Shown here: one piece after another, positions 53,414 to 62,818 of the stretch
Numbering within the stretch: position 1 is the stretch's first letter
How the letters are laid out: each line of letters begins with the position of its first letter
From: Balneola sp.
GTDB lineage: Bacteria; Bacteroidota; Rhodothermia; Balneolales; Balneolaceae
NCBI GenBank assembly: GCA_002694685.1
Contig: NZMW01000010.1
Coordinates: 186,001 to 250,000, forward strand
Direction: 5' to 3'
Length of the DNA: 64,000 nt
Made by a program: the position numbers and the translations under genes
Notes under the pieces: generated by a model
Seen by the model: the letters and a program-made list of their open reading frames with translations, nothing else
Database searches by the model: none
What the model was told of the DNA's origin: nothing

Positions 53414-54595
53414 ATGGCGGATAAAGCACCCAAACATATTTTACCGATCATTGTGTTGGCTCAGTTTACCGGAACCTCGCTATGGTTTGCCGGAAATGCC
53501 GTTGTGAGCGACATTATTCTCGAGCTAGATCTTCTGGAGATGTTTATTGGCTATATCACTATGGCCGTACAGGCGGGCTTTATTGTTGGAACGTTGATAT
53601 TTGCCTTCCTGAATGTTGCGGATCGCTTTTCTCCGGTTAAAGTATTTTTGTGGTGCGCCGTTGGAGGCTCTTTGGCCAATCTTATGACGATTTGGAGCGG
53701 CAGCTTTACGGAAGTGATGATTGCTCGTTTTGCTACAGGAATTTTTCTGGCCGGGATCTATCCTGTAGGAATGAAGATAGCTGCGGACTGGCATAAGGAA
53801 GGGTTAGGAAAAGCCCTTGGTTATCTTGTTGGGGCCTTGGTTGTAGGGACAGCCTTCCCACACTTACTAAAGTTTTTGGGAGGGGATTTACCCTGGCGCT
53901 TTGTATTAGTCAGTACTTCCATACTGGCTACAGCCGGAGGGGTTTTACTTTATGCCACCGTTGATGATGGTCCTTACCGCAAGCCTTCCGCCGGATTCAA
54001 GTTCAAGGTTAATGCGATTTCAAACCTCTTTAAGAATAAGAACTTCAGATCGGCGGCCTTTGGCTATTTTGGACATATGTGGGAGCTCTATACCTTTTGG
54101 GCCTTCGTTCCGGTGATGTTAGCCTGGTATGTACATTCAAATAGTCAGATAGAAATATCAGTTTCTTTCTGGAGTTTCGTCATAATCGGGATCGGAGGAA
54201 TTAGCTGCGTTATTGGCGGATACTGGTCTATCAAGAAAAGCAGTAAATGGGTCTCAAAAATTTCTTTGGCCGTTTCAGGATTATGCTGCCTTTTAATCCC
54301 CTTTGGATTCAATATTCCCTTAGCTCTATTCCTGCTATTACTTCTTATTTGGGGAATTTTTGTTATTCCTGACAGCCCTCAGTTTTCAACAATGGTTGCG
54401 CAGTCATCGGAATCCTCTTATGTGGCAACAGGACTTACCATTGTAAATAGCCTGGGTTTTGCGATAACCATTGTTAGTATTCAGTTGGTGAACTGGATTT
54501 GGGCAGACTCCGAAAGCGTATTTGTGTTTTGGGTGATGGCATTAGGGCCTTTGGTAGGCTTTTGGGCAATAAATAGGTATAAAGCTGAAGTTTAA
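53414..54595 (+). CDS. Major facilitator superfamily transporter
   Basis: 393 aa with about twelve hydrophobic helices. The MFS loop 2-3 motif is weak, but GNAVVSDIILELDL, GIYPVGMKIAADWHKEGLGKALGYLVGALVVGTAFPHLL and the N/C symmetry are typical. A GTG lies one codon upstream of the ATG at 53414. Substrate unknown. A decayed copy of its last 16 codons occurs 1.2 kb downstream (55782-55832), so a second copy once existed there. Confidence 0.9.
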   Translation: MADKAPKHILPIIVLAQFTGTSLWFAGNAVVSDIILELDLLEMFIGYITMAVQAGFIVGTLIFAFLNVADRFSPVKVFLWCAVGGSLANLMTIWSGSFTEVMIARFATGIFLAGIYPVGMKIAADWHKEGLGKALGYLVGALVVGTAFPHLLKFLGGDLPWRFVLVSTSILATAGGVLLYATVDDGPYRKPSAGFKFKVNAISNLFKNKNFRSAAFGYFGHMWELYTFWAFVPVMLAWYVHSNSQIEISVSFWSFVIIGIGGISCVIGGYWSIKKSSKWVSKISLAVSGLCCLLIPFGFNIPLALFLLLLLIWGIFVIPDSPQFSTMVAQSSESSYVATGLTIVNSLGFAITIVSIQLVNWIWADSESVFVFWVMALGPLVGFWAINRYKAEV

Positions 54596-54698
54596 GTTTT
54601 AATACTTATAGCTCTTTCATTCTTTTAATAAAGTTTGGAGCGCCTTCTAACAAGATTAGGGTAGGTTTTTAATCAGTTTTAAAGGGGTGCAGTTACAC

Positions 54699-55571
54699 TC
54701 ATAAAACCTGAATACGAACCCCTAATGCGATCATAGTCTTGGTTTGCAGAACATTTCCATAATCGTCATCATAAAGCAGATCTACATCCAAAGTGGCTTC
54801 AAAATAGTCGTTAATCTTCCCGGAAAAGCTGTTGTACATGAACATATCCGTACTTTTAATAGGTAATAACAAGTTCGAGAAGGCATTAAACTCAGACTCC
54901 AGCCTGATACCTGATAAGATTTCTTTGTCAAACTCATAAGAAAAGGTGATCCCTCCCTCACCACGCACATCCTCATCTTCCCCCAGCCCATAGAATCGAT
55001 CCAGGCCGTCGCTTTCAACTACCGTTTGCTTAAGACCCACACCCAGATAGGTGCTAAAGTAATCAGCCGGTTTATAGGATAGTCCAATATTCTCAATGTA
55101 ATATCCTGGGGACAAGAAGGCTGAAGTACGCTCATTGGTTACAGGATCAAAACCCTCTGCAAACTGGGTTCGAAAAGCTAATTCTAAAAATGCACTGAAG
55201 GTTTCTCCCTTCAGTTTATACTCAGTGCGGTTACTTAGCCGGATGAGGTCTTCGATCTTCTCTAGCTCGCCTTCTTTTAACCTGCTTTGTCCGAATCGCA
55301 TACGGACACGAAAAATGTTGGTATATGTAAGCCCATCGAAATTTAGCTCAAAAAGTGTTCTGGCTGTAAATGCAAAGGCATTATTTCCGCCATAGCTCCA
55401 GTCTTTGTAATTATATTGATTTGCTTGTAGTCCAATCACCCATGAACGGGTCCAGGACTTTTGATCCGTTGAATCCGCCTCGGCCTGCTGAGCTATCAAT
55501 GGGTGGAAGGCCCCAGCGCAGAGTAATAGAAGGAAAACAAGGGAAAAACGGCAGGAGGTAAGAGAATTCAT
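54699..55571 (-). CDS. DUF3078-family outer-membrane protein
   Basis: 290 aa with a signal peptide (about 1-27). The mature part opens with RSWVIGLQANQYNYKDWSYGGNNAFAFTA, a DUF3078-like start, and continues with long amphipathic beta-strands of a barrel (SYKPADYFSTYLGVGLKQTVV, FDKEILSGIRLESEFNAF), ending in an aromatic-poor strand IALGVRIQVL. DUF3078 proteins of Bacteroidota are predicted outer-membrane barrels of unknown function. It converges with the MFS gene. Confidence 0.82.
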   Translation of the reverse strand: MNSLTSCRFSLVFLLLLCAGAFHPLIAQQAEADSTDQKSWTRSWVIGLQANQYNYKDWSYGGNNAFAFTARTLFELNFDGLTYTNIFRVRMRFGQSRLKEGELEKIEDLIRLSNRTEYKLKGETFSAFLELAFRTQFAEGFDPVTNERTSAFLSPGYYIENIGLSYKPADYFSTYLGVGLKQTVVESDGLDRFYGLGEDEDVRGEGGITFSYEFDKEILSGIRLESEFNAFSNLLLPIKSTDMFMYNSFSGKINDYFEATLDVDLLYDDDYGNVLQTKTMIALGVRIQVL

Positions 55572-55891
55572 AGCACAGCTGTATTATTGGAATAATAGAT
55601 TCCAGAGAATAATATAATCTGGGCACATAAAAACTTTAATTTTCTCCTCCTTGCACTAGCCTTTGGATCTGAGCTAATCTATTAAGTCGGCTCTCATTTC
55701 ATGTAGTTACAGTGTACTCTTACAATTATTCTTGAAAGAAGGTTTGTCTCAACTGAAAACACCCTTTAGTTGAAGACTTTGAGACCTTTGGTGGGCTTTT
55801 GGGCAATAAATAAGTATAAGGAAGAGCAATAGATCACTGTCTAGAACTAAATATGTCACTTAGTTCAAAGAGGTGTTTATTTTTTTGCCGC
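55572..55891. other. Intergenic stretch with a decayed gene end
   Basis: No full ORF. The only structured content seen is the MFS-like remnant at 55782-55832. The rest is AT-rich and without a clear hairpin. Confidence 0.5.
55782..55832 (+). pseudogene. Remnant of a second MFS-transporter gene (last 16 codons)
   Basis: Translates as RPLVGFWAINKYKEEQ-stop. The end of the intact MFS gene reads GPLVGFWAINRYKAEV-stop (54545-54595). The DNA is also nearly the same through CTTTTGGGCAATAAATA. Upstream of 55782 no further similarity is seen, so most of the duplicate has been lost. This suggests a tandem duplication that bracketed the DUF3078 gene, followed by deletion. Confidence 0.75.
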
Positions 55892-56185
55892 TCAATCCAA
55901 ATAATGGTTATAGATTTTCAGAGCGAGTATTGAGAAAGCTTTTTCTTGCGTGCTAGCTAATGAAGTAAACTGGTCTCCGCTAACATTTATACTGCAACGA
56001 TATTTTTTTACGCTATAATCTATTCGCGTACTAAAAGAAAAGTCATCAATTAAATATCCGTTATTCTTTTTAAGCAAGATAAAGACATTGCTCAATGTCT
56101 TAAAAGCATCAGAGAAACTCTCCAGCGGTTCCGCATCATCTGATACAATGTTTTTTTCTTTAAGCTTTGATACTAAATCTTCCAT
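55892..56185 (-). CDS. Hypothetical small protein
   Basis: 97 aa, no signal peptide or membrane helix. Polar and helical at the start (MEDLVSKLKEKNIVSDDAEPLESFSDAFKTL), then beta-like (IDYSVKKYRCSINVSGDQFTSL). I do not recognise a family. Support is only an open frame of fair length with ordinary codon use for the region. Confidence 0.5.
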   Translation of the reverse strand: MEDLVSKLKEKNIVSDDAEPLESFSDAFKTLSNVFILLKKNNGYLIDDFSFSTRIDYSVKKYRCSINVSGDQFTSLASTQEKAFSILALKIYNHYLD

Positions 56186-56296
56186 GTCATTGTGAGACTT
56201 ATGATTAAAGAACTATCAGGCTTATAATAATAGTTTAAGACAAAGTATCATTTTAACTATAGGTAAAACCTTTTAAATAATCTGAATAGAGATACT

Positions 56297-56722
56297 CTAT
56301 TTGTTCCATTCTCTGAAATGCATTTTTAAAGCATACAGGCCTATGAGAAAACAAATGATGGCTCCAGAGCCAAATACTATTCGAGCTAATGAAATGTTGG
56401 AGCTGTGACTTAGCGAAGAAACTCCGCCCGAGAAATTTGCTCCGTCTCCAAACAGAGCCACCCACCCTCCAATGCTTGCCATCGCGAAAATTAGAATTGC
56501 TGCAAACAGATTATTCCATTTCTTGTTGTCTCCCATAAAGATCATAACTCCGGTTAATGCGAATACAAATCCACACAATCCCAATACCCACCTTGGCGCA
56601 TTTAACCCGGCTTCATCCATTGGAATAATTTCAGCGGAAGCAAGAATGATTGCCAGTCCTGTCCCACAGAATAACAGGCTCGCTAACGCTTTTTGTTTTG
56701 GGGTCGGTTGTTTTGAAGACAT
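56297..56722 (-). CDS. Small four-helix membrane protein, unknown function
   Basis: 141 aa with helices at about 10-28, 42-60, 68-88 and 112-131. The stretch GLNAPRWVLGLCGFVFALTGVMIFMGDNKKWNNLFAAILIFAMASIGGWVALFG recalls short inner-membrane proteins of unknown role in Bacteroidota. No motif or partner gene is visible. Transcribed toward the hypothetical gene on its left. Confidence 0.65.
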   Translation of the reverse strand: MSSKQPTPKQKALASLLFCGTGLAIILASAEIIPMDEAGLNAPRWVLGLCGFVFALTGVMIFMGDNKKWNNLFAAILIFAMASIGGWVALFGDGANFSGGVSSLSHSSNISLARIVFGSGAIICFLIGLYALKMHFREWNK

Positions 56723-56799
56723 GTGGGTTTCTGTTTGTAATGTAAGTTAAAGGTATTGAATACAGTTCTAACTCATTATCAATCACCCGGATCATTTCA

Positions 56800-59298
56800 T
56801 CATTTCATCATTTCATTTAATCTTGCCCGTGCTTCATCAAATCGGGCTTGCATGCGAGGAGTTTCTGTATCTCCGTAAGCTCTGCGTGCTTGCATCTCAG
56901 CTGCATCAATGGCACGAATGAGATCTGCTGCTGCCGCAACTCGAGCGGAGTCATCCGTAGATCCGATTTCACCGATCCAAATGGGTGAAGAATGAGCAAA
57001 TGGACGCGCATGCATACTTGGCCATGAATCTTCACTTTGTGATGCAGCAAAGGCTCTGGCAGCAATCCAACCTCCTTCGGGCAGATCAACTTCCCCAGAA
57101 AAAGATTTGGATTCACCGGCGCTTACCCCTTCAAGTTGCCGGACCACGGTTCCATTTACCAAAATTTCTAAAGTCTGAATATCAGTGGTACTAGCTAAAG
57201 TGACATTCCAGGTCTGTATGCCTGTTGTGGTAACATCCCCCGGGCGGGTACCATCACCCAGCTCAAGCATCAATGCAGGACCGGTGGTCAGGAAACTTTT
57301 GCCTGCGGCAGCAGCTTCAACAACCTCTGAGGCCGTTGGGTTATTATTTGATGTACGCACATAGTTTCGTCCCGTTCCCATTGCCGGTGTGCGATGAAAG
57401 TCTACCCATCCATCCGTACCCGACATGGCTGCAATTGGTTTTCCGATGTTGAGCAGCCGATACCAGACCTCGGCATTTCCCAGCGGACTGGTCCAGGCAC
57501 AAACCAGTTCAATACCCATACGCTCAGCAAGTACACCATCAGAAATGAGTTCAAGAGGAATAGGACCGTCTTCCAGATGTGTAAATGGGTCTGTGTCTGA
57601 TCCTATTGGGTGTACATAGGTAGGAAAAGCGCCGTTTTTCTCTGCAAATTCAAAAACGTCTCCGTTAGTCAGGTCCGGATCACCTAGCGTTGGATTATAA
57701 GGGCCAAAAAACCAGGGTGAAAAGGGGCTTTTAACATTGAGTAAACCAATATGCCCATGAAAGTGAGAACGCACTTCTTGTCCCTGCTGAACCGTATACC
57801 CATCATTTGAGGTCTCTTCCCCAATCAGGCTTCGATCTATACGACGTTCCCAACGGTTCCAGGACATTGGCGCTAATTGATCCAGGGATTCTCCGGCCAT
57901 TAGTCTTAATGCATCTTTATGAGTAGCTCTGTGATGTCCATCACCATTTAAGTGAACATGGTGGTCTGCTGATGTATAACCAGCTGCGTCAGCGTCCCAG
58001 ATTTTCGAAATAGTCTGTGTGACCTGTTCGGTATTATTCTTTTTAATCCGTACTTCCGTTTCAACTAGAGGGGCCATTGGGCCACGAGCAGTTAGTATGT
58101 TGTAGCGTCCTTCCGGCAGTGAAAATTCTGCACTGTTTTCCACATAAAAATAGTAGCGCCCGGTTTGTGGGTCGAAATAGGTGGCGTCTTCTGAAAAGGT
58201 AACCGGATGGCCATTGGCATGTGTGATCGAAACGCGAGCAGTTATGGGTTCTCCGGAATCATTATTCAACGCAAGTGAAAGGGTGCCGTTTGGGGCCCCG
58301 TAATTCCATTCGGTGACTTCAACCCTTTGAGGTGTGCCTCCATATGTTGAGATGCGCATCATCTGAAACTGACGGTTCTCATCCAGTTCTACATAAAATA
58401 TATCGTCCCCATCGGCGCTGAAAGCTGGCGTTAAAGCAAAGGGATTGCCATCCGTCAGGCGATGTTTTACCCGAGGGTCATCCAGATCCATGGTCCAGAG
58501 GTGATAGTCGTTATCAATAGGAGCGCTATACACAATCAGGCGCTCTTTTGGATGGGTATCGGCGGTAAGATGATACGTTAGTGTTTCAGAGTGGGCGATC
58601 TTATCAACGCCCGTTATAAAATTCCGCTCGCGTAGCACACGATGGGAGCCGCTGCCATGTAAATACAAAATGCCATTACCATCCGGAAGCATACGTACAT
58701 TACGAACTACTTGTCTTAACCGGGTCAGAGTATCTTCGGTAGCAGCCTCTAGATGCCGGCGGCGAAGTTCCAGACTTCCGCTTTCGCCAGTGGTGTAGTA
58801 TAAATACCGTCCATCCTTCGAGAATTCGGGATCAAGTTCTATGGCAGGGGTATCGATAAGTTGCTCCTTCCCACTTTGAACATCAATTATCACTACGGAA
58901 GTATTATCACCCGTATCTCGAATAAAAGTAATGTGAGAGCCGTTCGGTGACCACCTGGGGCGGCTATCCACCCCTGAACCATTGGTAAGCCTGTTTGCAA
59001 CCCCGGTTTTGAGGTCCATAAGCCAGAGCCACCCCTGAGCTGCAAAGGCCAGTGTTTCTCCATCAGGAGCCGGGGCAGGGTCAACAGTCCCATGCGAGAG
59101 AATAGGAAGCTCGTGTTGTTCCAGATACACATGGTGCCCAAAATCATCCAGCTTTTGGTAGTGGTTTGTCCATTGGCCATGAGCCAATGAAGAGGTCATT
59201 ACAATAGCTATAATGATTAGGAGAGAACTTTGAAGGGCACTTTTTTTATAGATTGTTTTCATAGTGGTTTTCATATTTTTTTGGAAGAGGCTGCGCAT
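56800..59298 (-). CDS. Secreted CehA/McbA-family metallohydrolase with TolB/WD40-like propeller
   Basis: 832 aa. A signal anchor lies at about 22-42 (QSSLLIIIAIVMTSSLAHGQ). Residues about 60-330 hold TolB-type propeller repeats (PAPDGETLAFAAQGWLWLMDL, WSPNGSHITFIRD, FSKDGRYLYYTT, FSADGDDIFYVEL). From about 440 is a PHP-like metal centre, ADHHVHLNGDGHHRATHKD, with further His at FPTYVHPIG and a SGTDGWVDFHR segment, the CehA/McbA pattern. It probably hydrolyses an ester or amide outside the cytoplasm. The gene begins directly after the VOC lipoprotein stop. Confidence 0.85.
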   Translation of the reverse strand: MRSLFQKNMKTTMKTIYKKSALQSSLLIIIAIVMTSSLAHGQWTNHYQKLDDFGHHVYLEQHELPILSHGTVDPAPAPDGETLAFAAQGWLWLMDLKTGVANRLTNGSGVDSRPRWSPNGSHITFIRDTGDNTSVVIIDVQSGKEQLIDTPAIELDPEFSKDGRYLYYTTGESGSLELRRRHLEAATEDTLTRLRQVVRNVRMLPDGNGILYLHGSGSHRVLRERNFITGVDKIAHSETLTYHLTADTHPKERLIVYSAPIDNDYHLWTMDLDDPRVKHRLTDGNPFALTPAFSADGDDIFYVELDENRQFQMMRISTYGGTPQRVEVTEWNYGAPNGTLSLALNNDSGEPITARVSITHANGHPVTFSEDATYFDPQTGRYYFYVENSAEFSLPEGRYNILTARGPMAPLVETEVRIKKNNTEQVTQTISKIWDADAAGYTSADHHVHLNGDGHHRATHKDALRLMAGESLDQLAPMSWNRWERRIDRSLIGEETSNDGYTVQQGQEVRSHFHGHIGLLNVKSPFSPWFFGPYNPTLGDPDLTNGDVFEFAEKNGAFPTYVHPIGSDTDPFTHLEDGPIPLELISDGVLAERMGIELVCAWTSPLGNAEVWYRLLNIGKPIAAMSGTDGWVDFHRTPAMGTGRNYVRTSNNNPTASEVVEAAAAGKSFLTTGPALMLELGDGTRPGDVTTTGIQTWNVTLASTTDIQTLEILVNGTVVRQLEGVSAGESKSFSGEVDLPEGGWIAARAFAASQSEDSWPSMHARPFAHSSPIWIGEIGSTDDSARVAAAADLIRAIDAAEMQARRAYGDTETPRMQARFDEARARLNEMMK

Positions 59299-59805
59299 TT
59301 AGAAATCTCCTTTTACCATCTCCATCAGCTCAATCGATTCCCCATCGGGACCAAAGAAGAAAACGGTTTTTGCTTCTACATCTCCGGCTTTCAGATGACG
59401 TTTTTCTACCGCTAGTTGGGCTCCTGCATTTAAAGCTCTTTCAATGGATGCCTCAATATCATCTACCTCAATTCCTACATGTTGATAATGGGGTGATTGT
59501 AAGGTGGAGTCACCGGCAACAGGGGATTGGGCAAATTCATAGTTAAACCGATAACCGGGCATGCGCATCAATGTAATATTGATAGCAAGCGTATCATTAT
59601 CTGATCCTTCATTAAGAACTACCATCTCTGTAAGGTGCTTGTGGAACTCCATGCCAAACGCTTCTTCATAAAAAGCCCTTGATGCTCCCGCATCAGTCAC
59701 ATACAGCATGGCATGATTAAAGCGCGGATTTGATGATGTTTGTGTATCAATATCACTGCAAGATAAGATCAGGCAAAGCCCCAAAAACCCTAATACTTTA
59801 TACAT
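59299..59805 (-). CDS. VOC-fold lipoprotein
   Basis: 168 aa with a lipoprotein signal ending LILSC (Cys16), followed by a short linker and a single vicinal-oxygen-chelate module: FNHAMLYVTDAGASRAFYEEAFGMEF, QHVGIEVDDIEASIERAL, and KTVFFFGPDGESIELMEM. Metal-binding residues fit: His in FNHAM, His in YQHVGI and Glu in ESIELME. An envelope-located VOC protein is unusual, since most are cytoplasmic. The stop codon (TAA) touches the ATG of the CehA-like gene, so the two should act together. Confidence 0.85.
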   Translation of the reverse strand: MYKVLGFLGLCLILSCSDIDTQTSSNPRFNHAMLYVTDAGASRAFYEEAFGMEFHKHLTEMVVLNEGSDNDTLAINITLMRMPGYRFNYEFAQSPVAGDSTLQSPHYQHVGIEVDDIEASIERALNAGAQLAVEKRHLKAGDVEAKTVFFFGPDGESIELMEMVKGDF

Positions 59806-60125
59806 AGTAACCTACATTTTGTTAAGTAAACGCAGTGCATATAATTAATAAGCTCCCGAAAATCTGCGCAAATTGATAGACTAAAATACTTTTAATTAGG
59901 GTATTTGCAACTTTTCGGATTTAATTATTCTATAGAAAAAGTTCCTGGCCGTTCAAAACCAGATACTTTAAGCTTGGCTAAAAATATATTTGGTTTTATA
60001 GTGTGCTAACTAAGGATGAAAAACACCAATATCTTGACGTAAGGGGAGCATTTTAGCCTGCACCACATGTTGGGTGACTACTAAAAAGGAAGATCTTTTT
60101 GGGCTGAAAGTTGATCAGACTAAAA
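59806..60125. other. Intergenic stretch without visible features
   Basis: About 320 bases with no ORF, no clear hairpin and no repeat match that I can find. It must contain the promoter of the VOC-CehA pair. Confidence 0.5.
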
Positions 60126-61013
60126 TTACTCAGCTCCGGCTACCTTCATGTCTAAAGTATAAACGGCGGTTGAAGCGGTGATAAAAAGCGTTTGGTTTTC
60201 AGGACCGCCAAAAGTGACGTTAGCTGTCCACGGTTGAGGAACTTTGATATGCTCGATTTGCTCACCTTCAGGATTAAAAACAATAACCCCGTCTCCGGTA
60301 AGGTAGATATTGCCCTCTTCATCCAGAGTCATGCCGTCCGATCCAAATTCAGTTATCAGTGTTTGGTTACTGAGGTTTCCGTCACTACTGATTGTATAAG
60401 AGTAGGTTTTTCCATCGCCGATGTCTGCAACGTATAAGGTTTTGCCATCGGGAGTGCCAATAATGCCATTGGGTTTAACGACATCCTCTGCAGCTATCGT
60501 TAAATTGTTTTCAGGGCTCAGATAATAGACCCTTTGCTCCGTGATTTCGGGTTCCGTACGTGTCCAGTACTCTCGCTGGTAGTAAGGATCGGTGAAATAT
60601 ATGCCGCCTTTGGAATCTACCCAGATATCATTGGGACCATTGAGCTTTTTGTCTTCAAAATCGGCAACCAACACGGTAACTTCTTTATCAGGGCTGATAC
60701 TCCACAATTCATTATTCCCATCAGCTGCCGCAAGGAGGTTCCCATCATGATCGAAATAAAGCCCATTAGCCCGTCCGGACTCATCCATAAAAACAGAAAT
60801 GGGTTCTCCCTTAGTCCAGACATGAATTTTATTGTTAGGCTGATCTGTGAAGTAGACATTTCCTTTGGAGTCAGCGATAGGGCCTTCAGTAAATGAAAAA
60901 TTGTCTGAGATCAAAGTGAGTTCTGCTCCATCAGCAACTACAGGGCTTTGCTGAGCAAAAGCAGAAATATTAAAAACAGCGGAAAGTAGAAGTAAAGTAA
61001 AAAAGCTTTTCAT
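60126..61013 (-). CDS. Secreted SMP-30/gluconolactonase-like protein
   Basis: 295 aa from the ATG at 61013, giving a signal peptide (about 1-20, AFAQ). A six-bladed propeller of the SMP-30/gluconolactonase family: FTEGPIADSKGNVYFTDQPN (metal Glu in TEGP), LNGPNDIWVDSKGGIYFTDPYY (Asn of GPND), KPNGIIGTPDGKTLYVADIG, and FGSDGMTLDEEGNIYLTGDG with the final Asp ligand. These match the divalent-metal site of lactonases, so it may hydrolyse a sugar lactone in the periplasm. A longer frame beginning 90 bases upstream has no signal and is unlikely. Confidence 0.92.
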   Translation of the reverse strand: MKSFFTLLLLSAVFNISAFAQQSPVVADGAELTLISDNFSFTEGPIADSKGNVYFTDQPNNKIHVWTKGEPISVFMDESGRANGLYFDHDGNLLAAADGNNELWSISPDKEVTVLVADFEDKKLNGPNDIWVDSKGGIYFTDPYYQREYWTRTEPEITEQRVYYLSPENNLTIAAEDVVKPNGIIGTPDGKTLYVADIGDGKTYSYTISSDGNLSNQTLITEFGSDGMTLDEEGNIYLTGDGVIVFNPEGEQIEHIKVPQPWTANVTFGGPENQTLFITASTAVYTLDMKVAGAE

Positions 61014-61131
61014 AACGGTTGTTCGGTGATTATAAGAATGCCCAAAATTAATTTGTAGCCGAGTATAGCTAAAAAAATCCGGGGTTACTCCTTTAGAGTA
61101 CATTAATCAATCAAAAAGTTAGATAAACGGG

Positions 61132-62181
61132 TTAATTAGTAATTATATCCCGAAACCCGATGGAGTACACATAATCAGAGTTAGGGTTTTGTCCTTCATA
61201 AAGCTCAACAAGTTGGCCATTATGAAAGGCAATAGTTTTCCCAGTGGAGGGAATTTCTTTTATGAAATCACCGCGATGCGTAAAAAACTTAAGTATTCGC
61301 GTGGCTTCCTCTTCCTCACTGGCTGCCTGATGAACGACCTGTATTCCCACCCATTGGTCTGAAATGAAATAGCGATCCATAAACTCAAAGTCAGTCTGAA
61401 TAATTTCAATAATCTTGTTGAAATCCTCTCCTGCTGCTTCAATTTCATCCCTCTGAATATCTATGTCTAGGGGGATTGAGTTTACTGAATAGTCATCAAG
61501 ATTAATAGAGTAGAGGCTGTCGGTCATGGGATAATATCCATACAGGCTATTATCATGTTTTTCAAAATTCATTCCGGATGAGCGCAACATCACCATGCTA
61601 CTTATTGCATTCACTCTGCCTAAAGTAAAATCCAGAGCTTCTGAAGTCTTGTCGTCATAAAAGCGGTAGGCTAATGGAAGGGAGTCATTGGAAAAGCCAG
61701 TGTAGGAAGTCCTTCCAAGAATAAATGAAGGGCTATTTTCTTCTCTGCGTAAAAGAAGAACACCTCCGAAATCCTCATGAGTTACTTCTTCTATGCATTC
61801 CTGTGTTTCAATATCAAAATAGATAAGCTTGGTGAGAGACTGATCCAGCACATACAAGGTGTTTTCAAAAGTGTCGAAGGCAGACACCTGCTCAAATTCA
61901 CAAGGACCCTTTCCGATACCTCCATAGCTGGCAACCATCTCATAGTCTTCGAAAAGATATACGCCCGGAGAATTGTCAGAAATGATCAGTCTATTCTCAT
62001 CCAGAAAATCAATACCGGCAATAGAGCCGAGAAAAGTCATATCATCTTTAAGCACATGGGTTGTAGCTGAATCAGCAAGAGAAATTGAGATGCTGGAACT
62101 CGGTGTTTTGTTTTCATCTTCAGAAGAACAACCTATAAAAGCTAAAAGAACTGACAGAAATAGAATTAGATTAAAGCGCAT
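61132..62181 (-). CDS. Lipoprotein with predicted six-bladed beta-propeller
   Basis: 349 aa with a lipobox ending AFIGC (Cys18). Repeating strands such as IAGIDFLDENRLIISDN, GVYLFEDYEMVASYGGIGKGPCEF and FDTFENTLYVLDQSLTKLIYFDIET are typical of the 6-bladed-propeller lipoproteins that are abundant in Bacteroidota. The GKGPCEF segment matches the common GxGPGEF-like turn, with Cys in place of Gly. No catalytic residues are assigned. Confidence 0.8.
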   Translation of the reverse strand: MRFNLILFLSVLLAFIGCSSEDENKTPSSSISISLADSATTHVLKDDMTFLGSIAGIDFLDENRLIISDNSPGVYLFEDYEMVASYGGIGKGPCEFEQVSAFDTFENTLYVLDQSLTKLIYFDIETQECIEEVTHEDFGGVLLLRREENSPSFILGRTSYTGFSNDSLPLAYRFYDDKTSEALDFTLGRVNAISSMVMLRSSGMNFEKHDNSLYGYYPMTDSLYSINLDDYSVNSIPLDIDIQRDEIEAAGEDFNKIIEIIQTDFEFMDRYFISDQWVGIQVVHQAASEEEEATRILKFFTHRGDFIKEIPSTGKTIAFHNGQLVELYEGQNPNSDYVYSIGFRDIITN

Positions 62182-62296
62182 AGCGAAAATGTAATATTAT
62201 GAGTGAGGGATTTACGTAATATTAATGACCTTATAAACTTTATAATATGCAAGTTAAGCTTGGCGAAGCTGTAGGTAGTTTCATTAGTCAAAGAAT

Positions 62297-62818
62297 ATGA
62301 AGCGGCAAACTTTACTTCTCGTTTTTTCAATAACTCTATTTATATACAGTCACGGGGTTTCACAGACTCCTATGCAGAAAGAGTTGCCTGACATGTCTGC
62401 TTTTGTTGGGGCATGGATTGGGGTGTCAGGTGTTGATACGCTAATAGTGGACCTTCAATTAAAGAGTTACTTTCTTAAACCGTTAGGAAAAAATATCTGT
62501 GTTCTATACGGAGACTATGAGTACAAATCTGATAGTACATTCAAAACAGACTCAAAACCCAATGAAGTTGAGTTTCCACTCAATGTCGGAATTACCCAAG
62601 AAAGAGATGAAAGAGAATTCATTGGCTTTGCCTTTAGAGATAAAGAGTTGGGTAAAACAGGAAGATTAAGGCTATATGTGGATGAAAAAAACGCGGATAA
62701 ACTTGAATGGCGTTTGTCTTATGGTGAGGGGATTTATATAAATGCTACCAGAGCAGAAATCGAAGAGCGAAAAAGGTTTTCTGTTCCCACCGAAATGACG
62801 TTGTACAGAAGAGAATAA
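62297..62818 (+). CDS. Secreted small protein, unknown function
   Basis: 173 aa with a signal peptide (about 1-22, GVSQ). The mature part starts with DMSAFVGAWIGVSGVDTLIVDLQL, a G-x-W-type opening followed by barrel-like strands, similar in style to Bacteroidota DUF6705-type proteins, but I am not sure of the family. It stands alone between a propeller lipoprotein and carA. Confidence 0.65.
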   Translation: MKRQTLLLVFSITLFIYSHGVSQTPMQKELPDMSAFVGAWIGVSGVDTLIVDLQLKSYFLKPLGKNICVLYGDYEYKSDSTFKTDSKPNEVEFPLNVGITQERDEREFIGFAFRDKELGKTGRLRLYVDEKNADKLEWRLSYGEGIYINATRAEIEERKRFSVPTEMTLYRRE

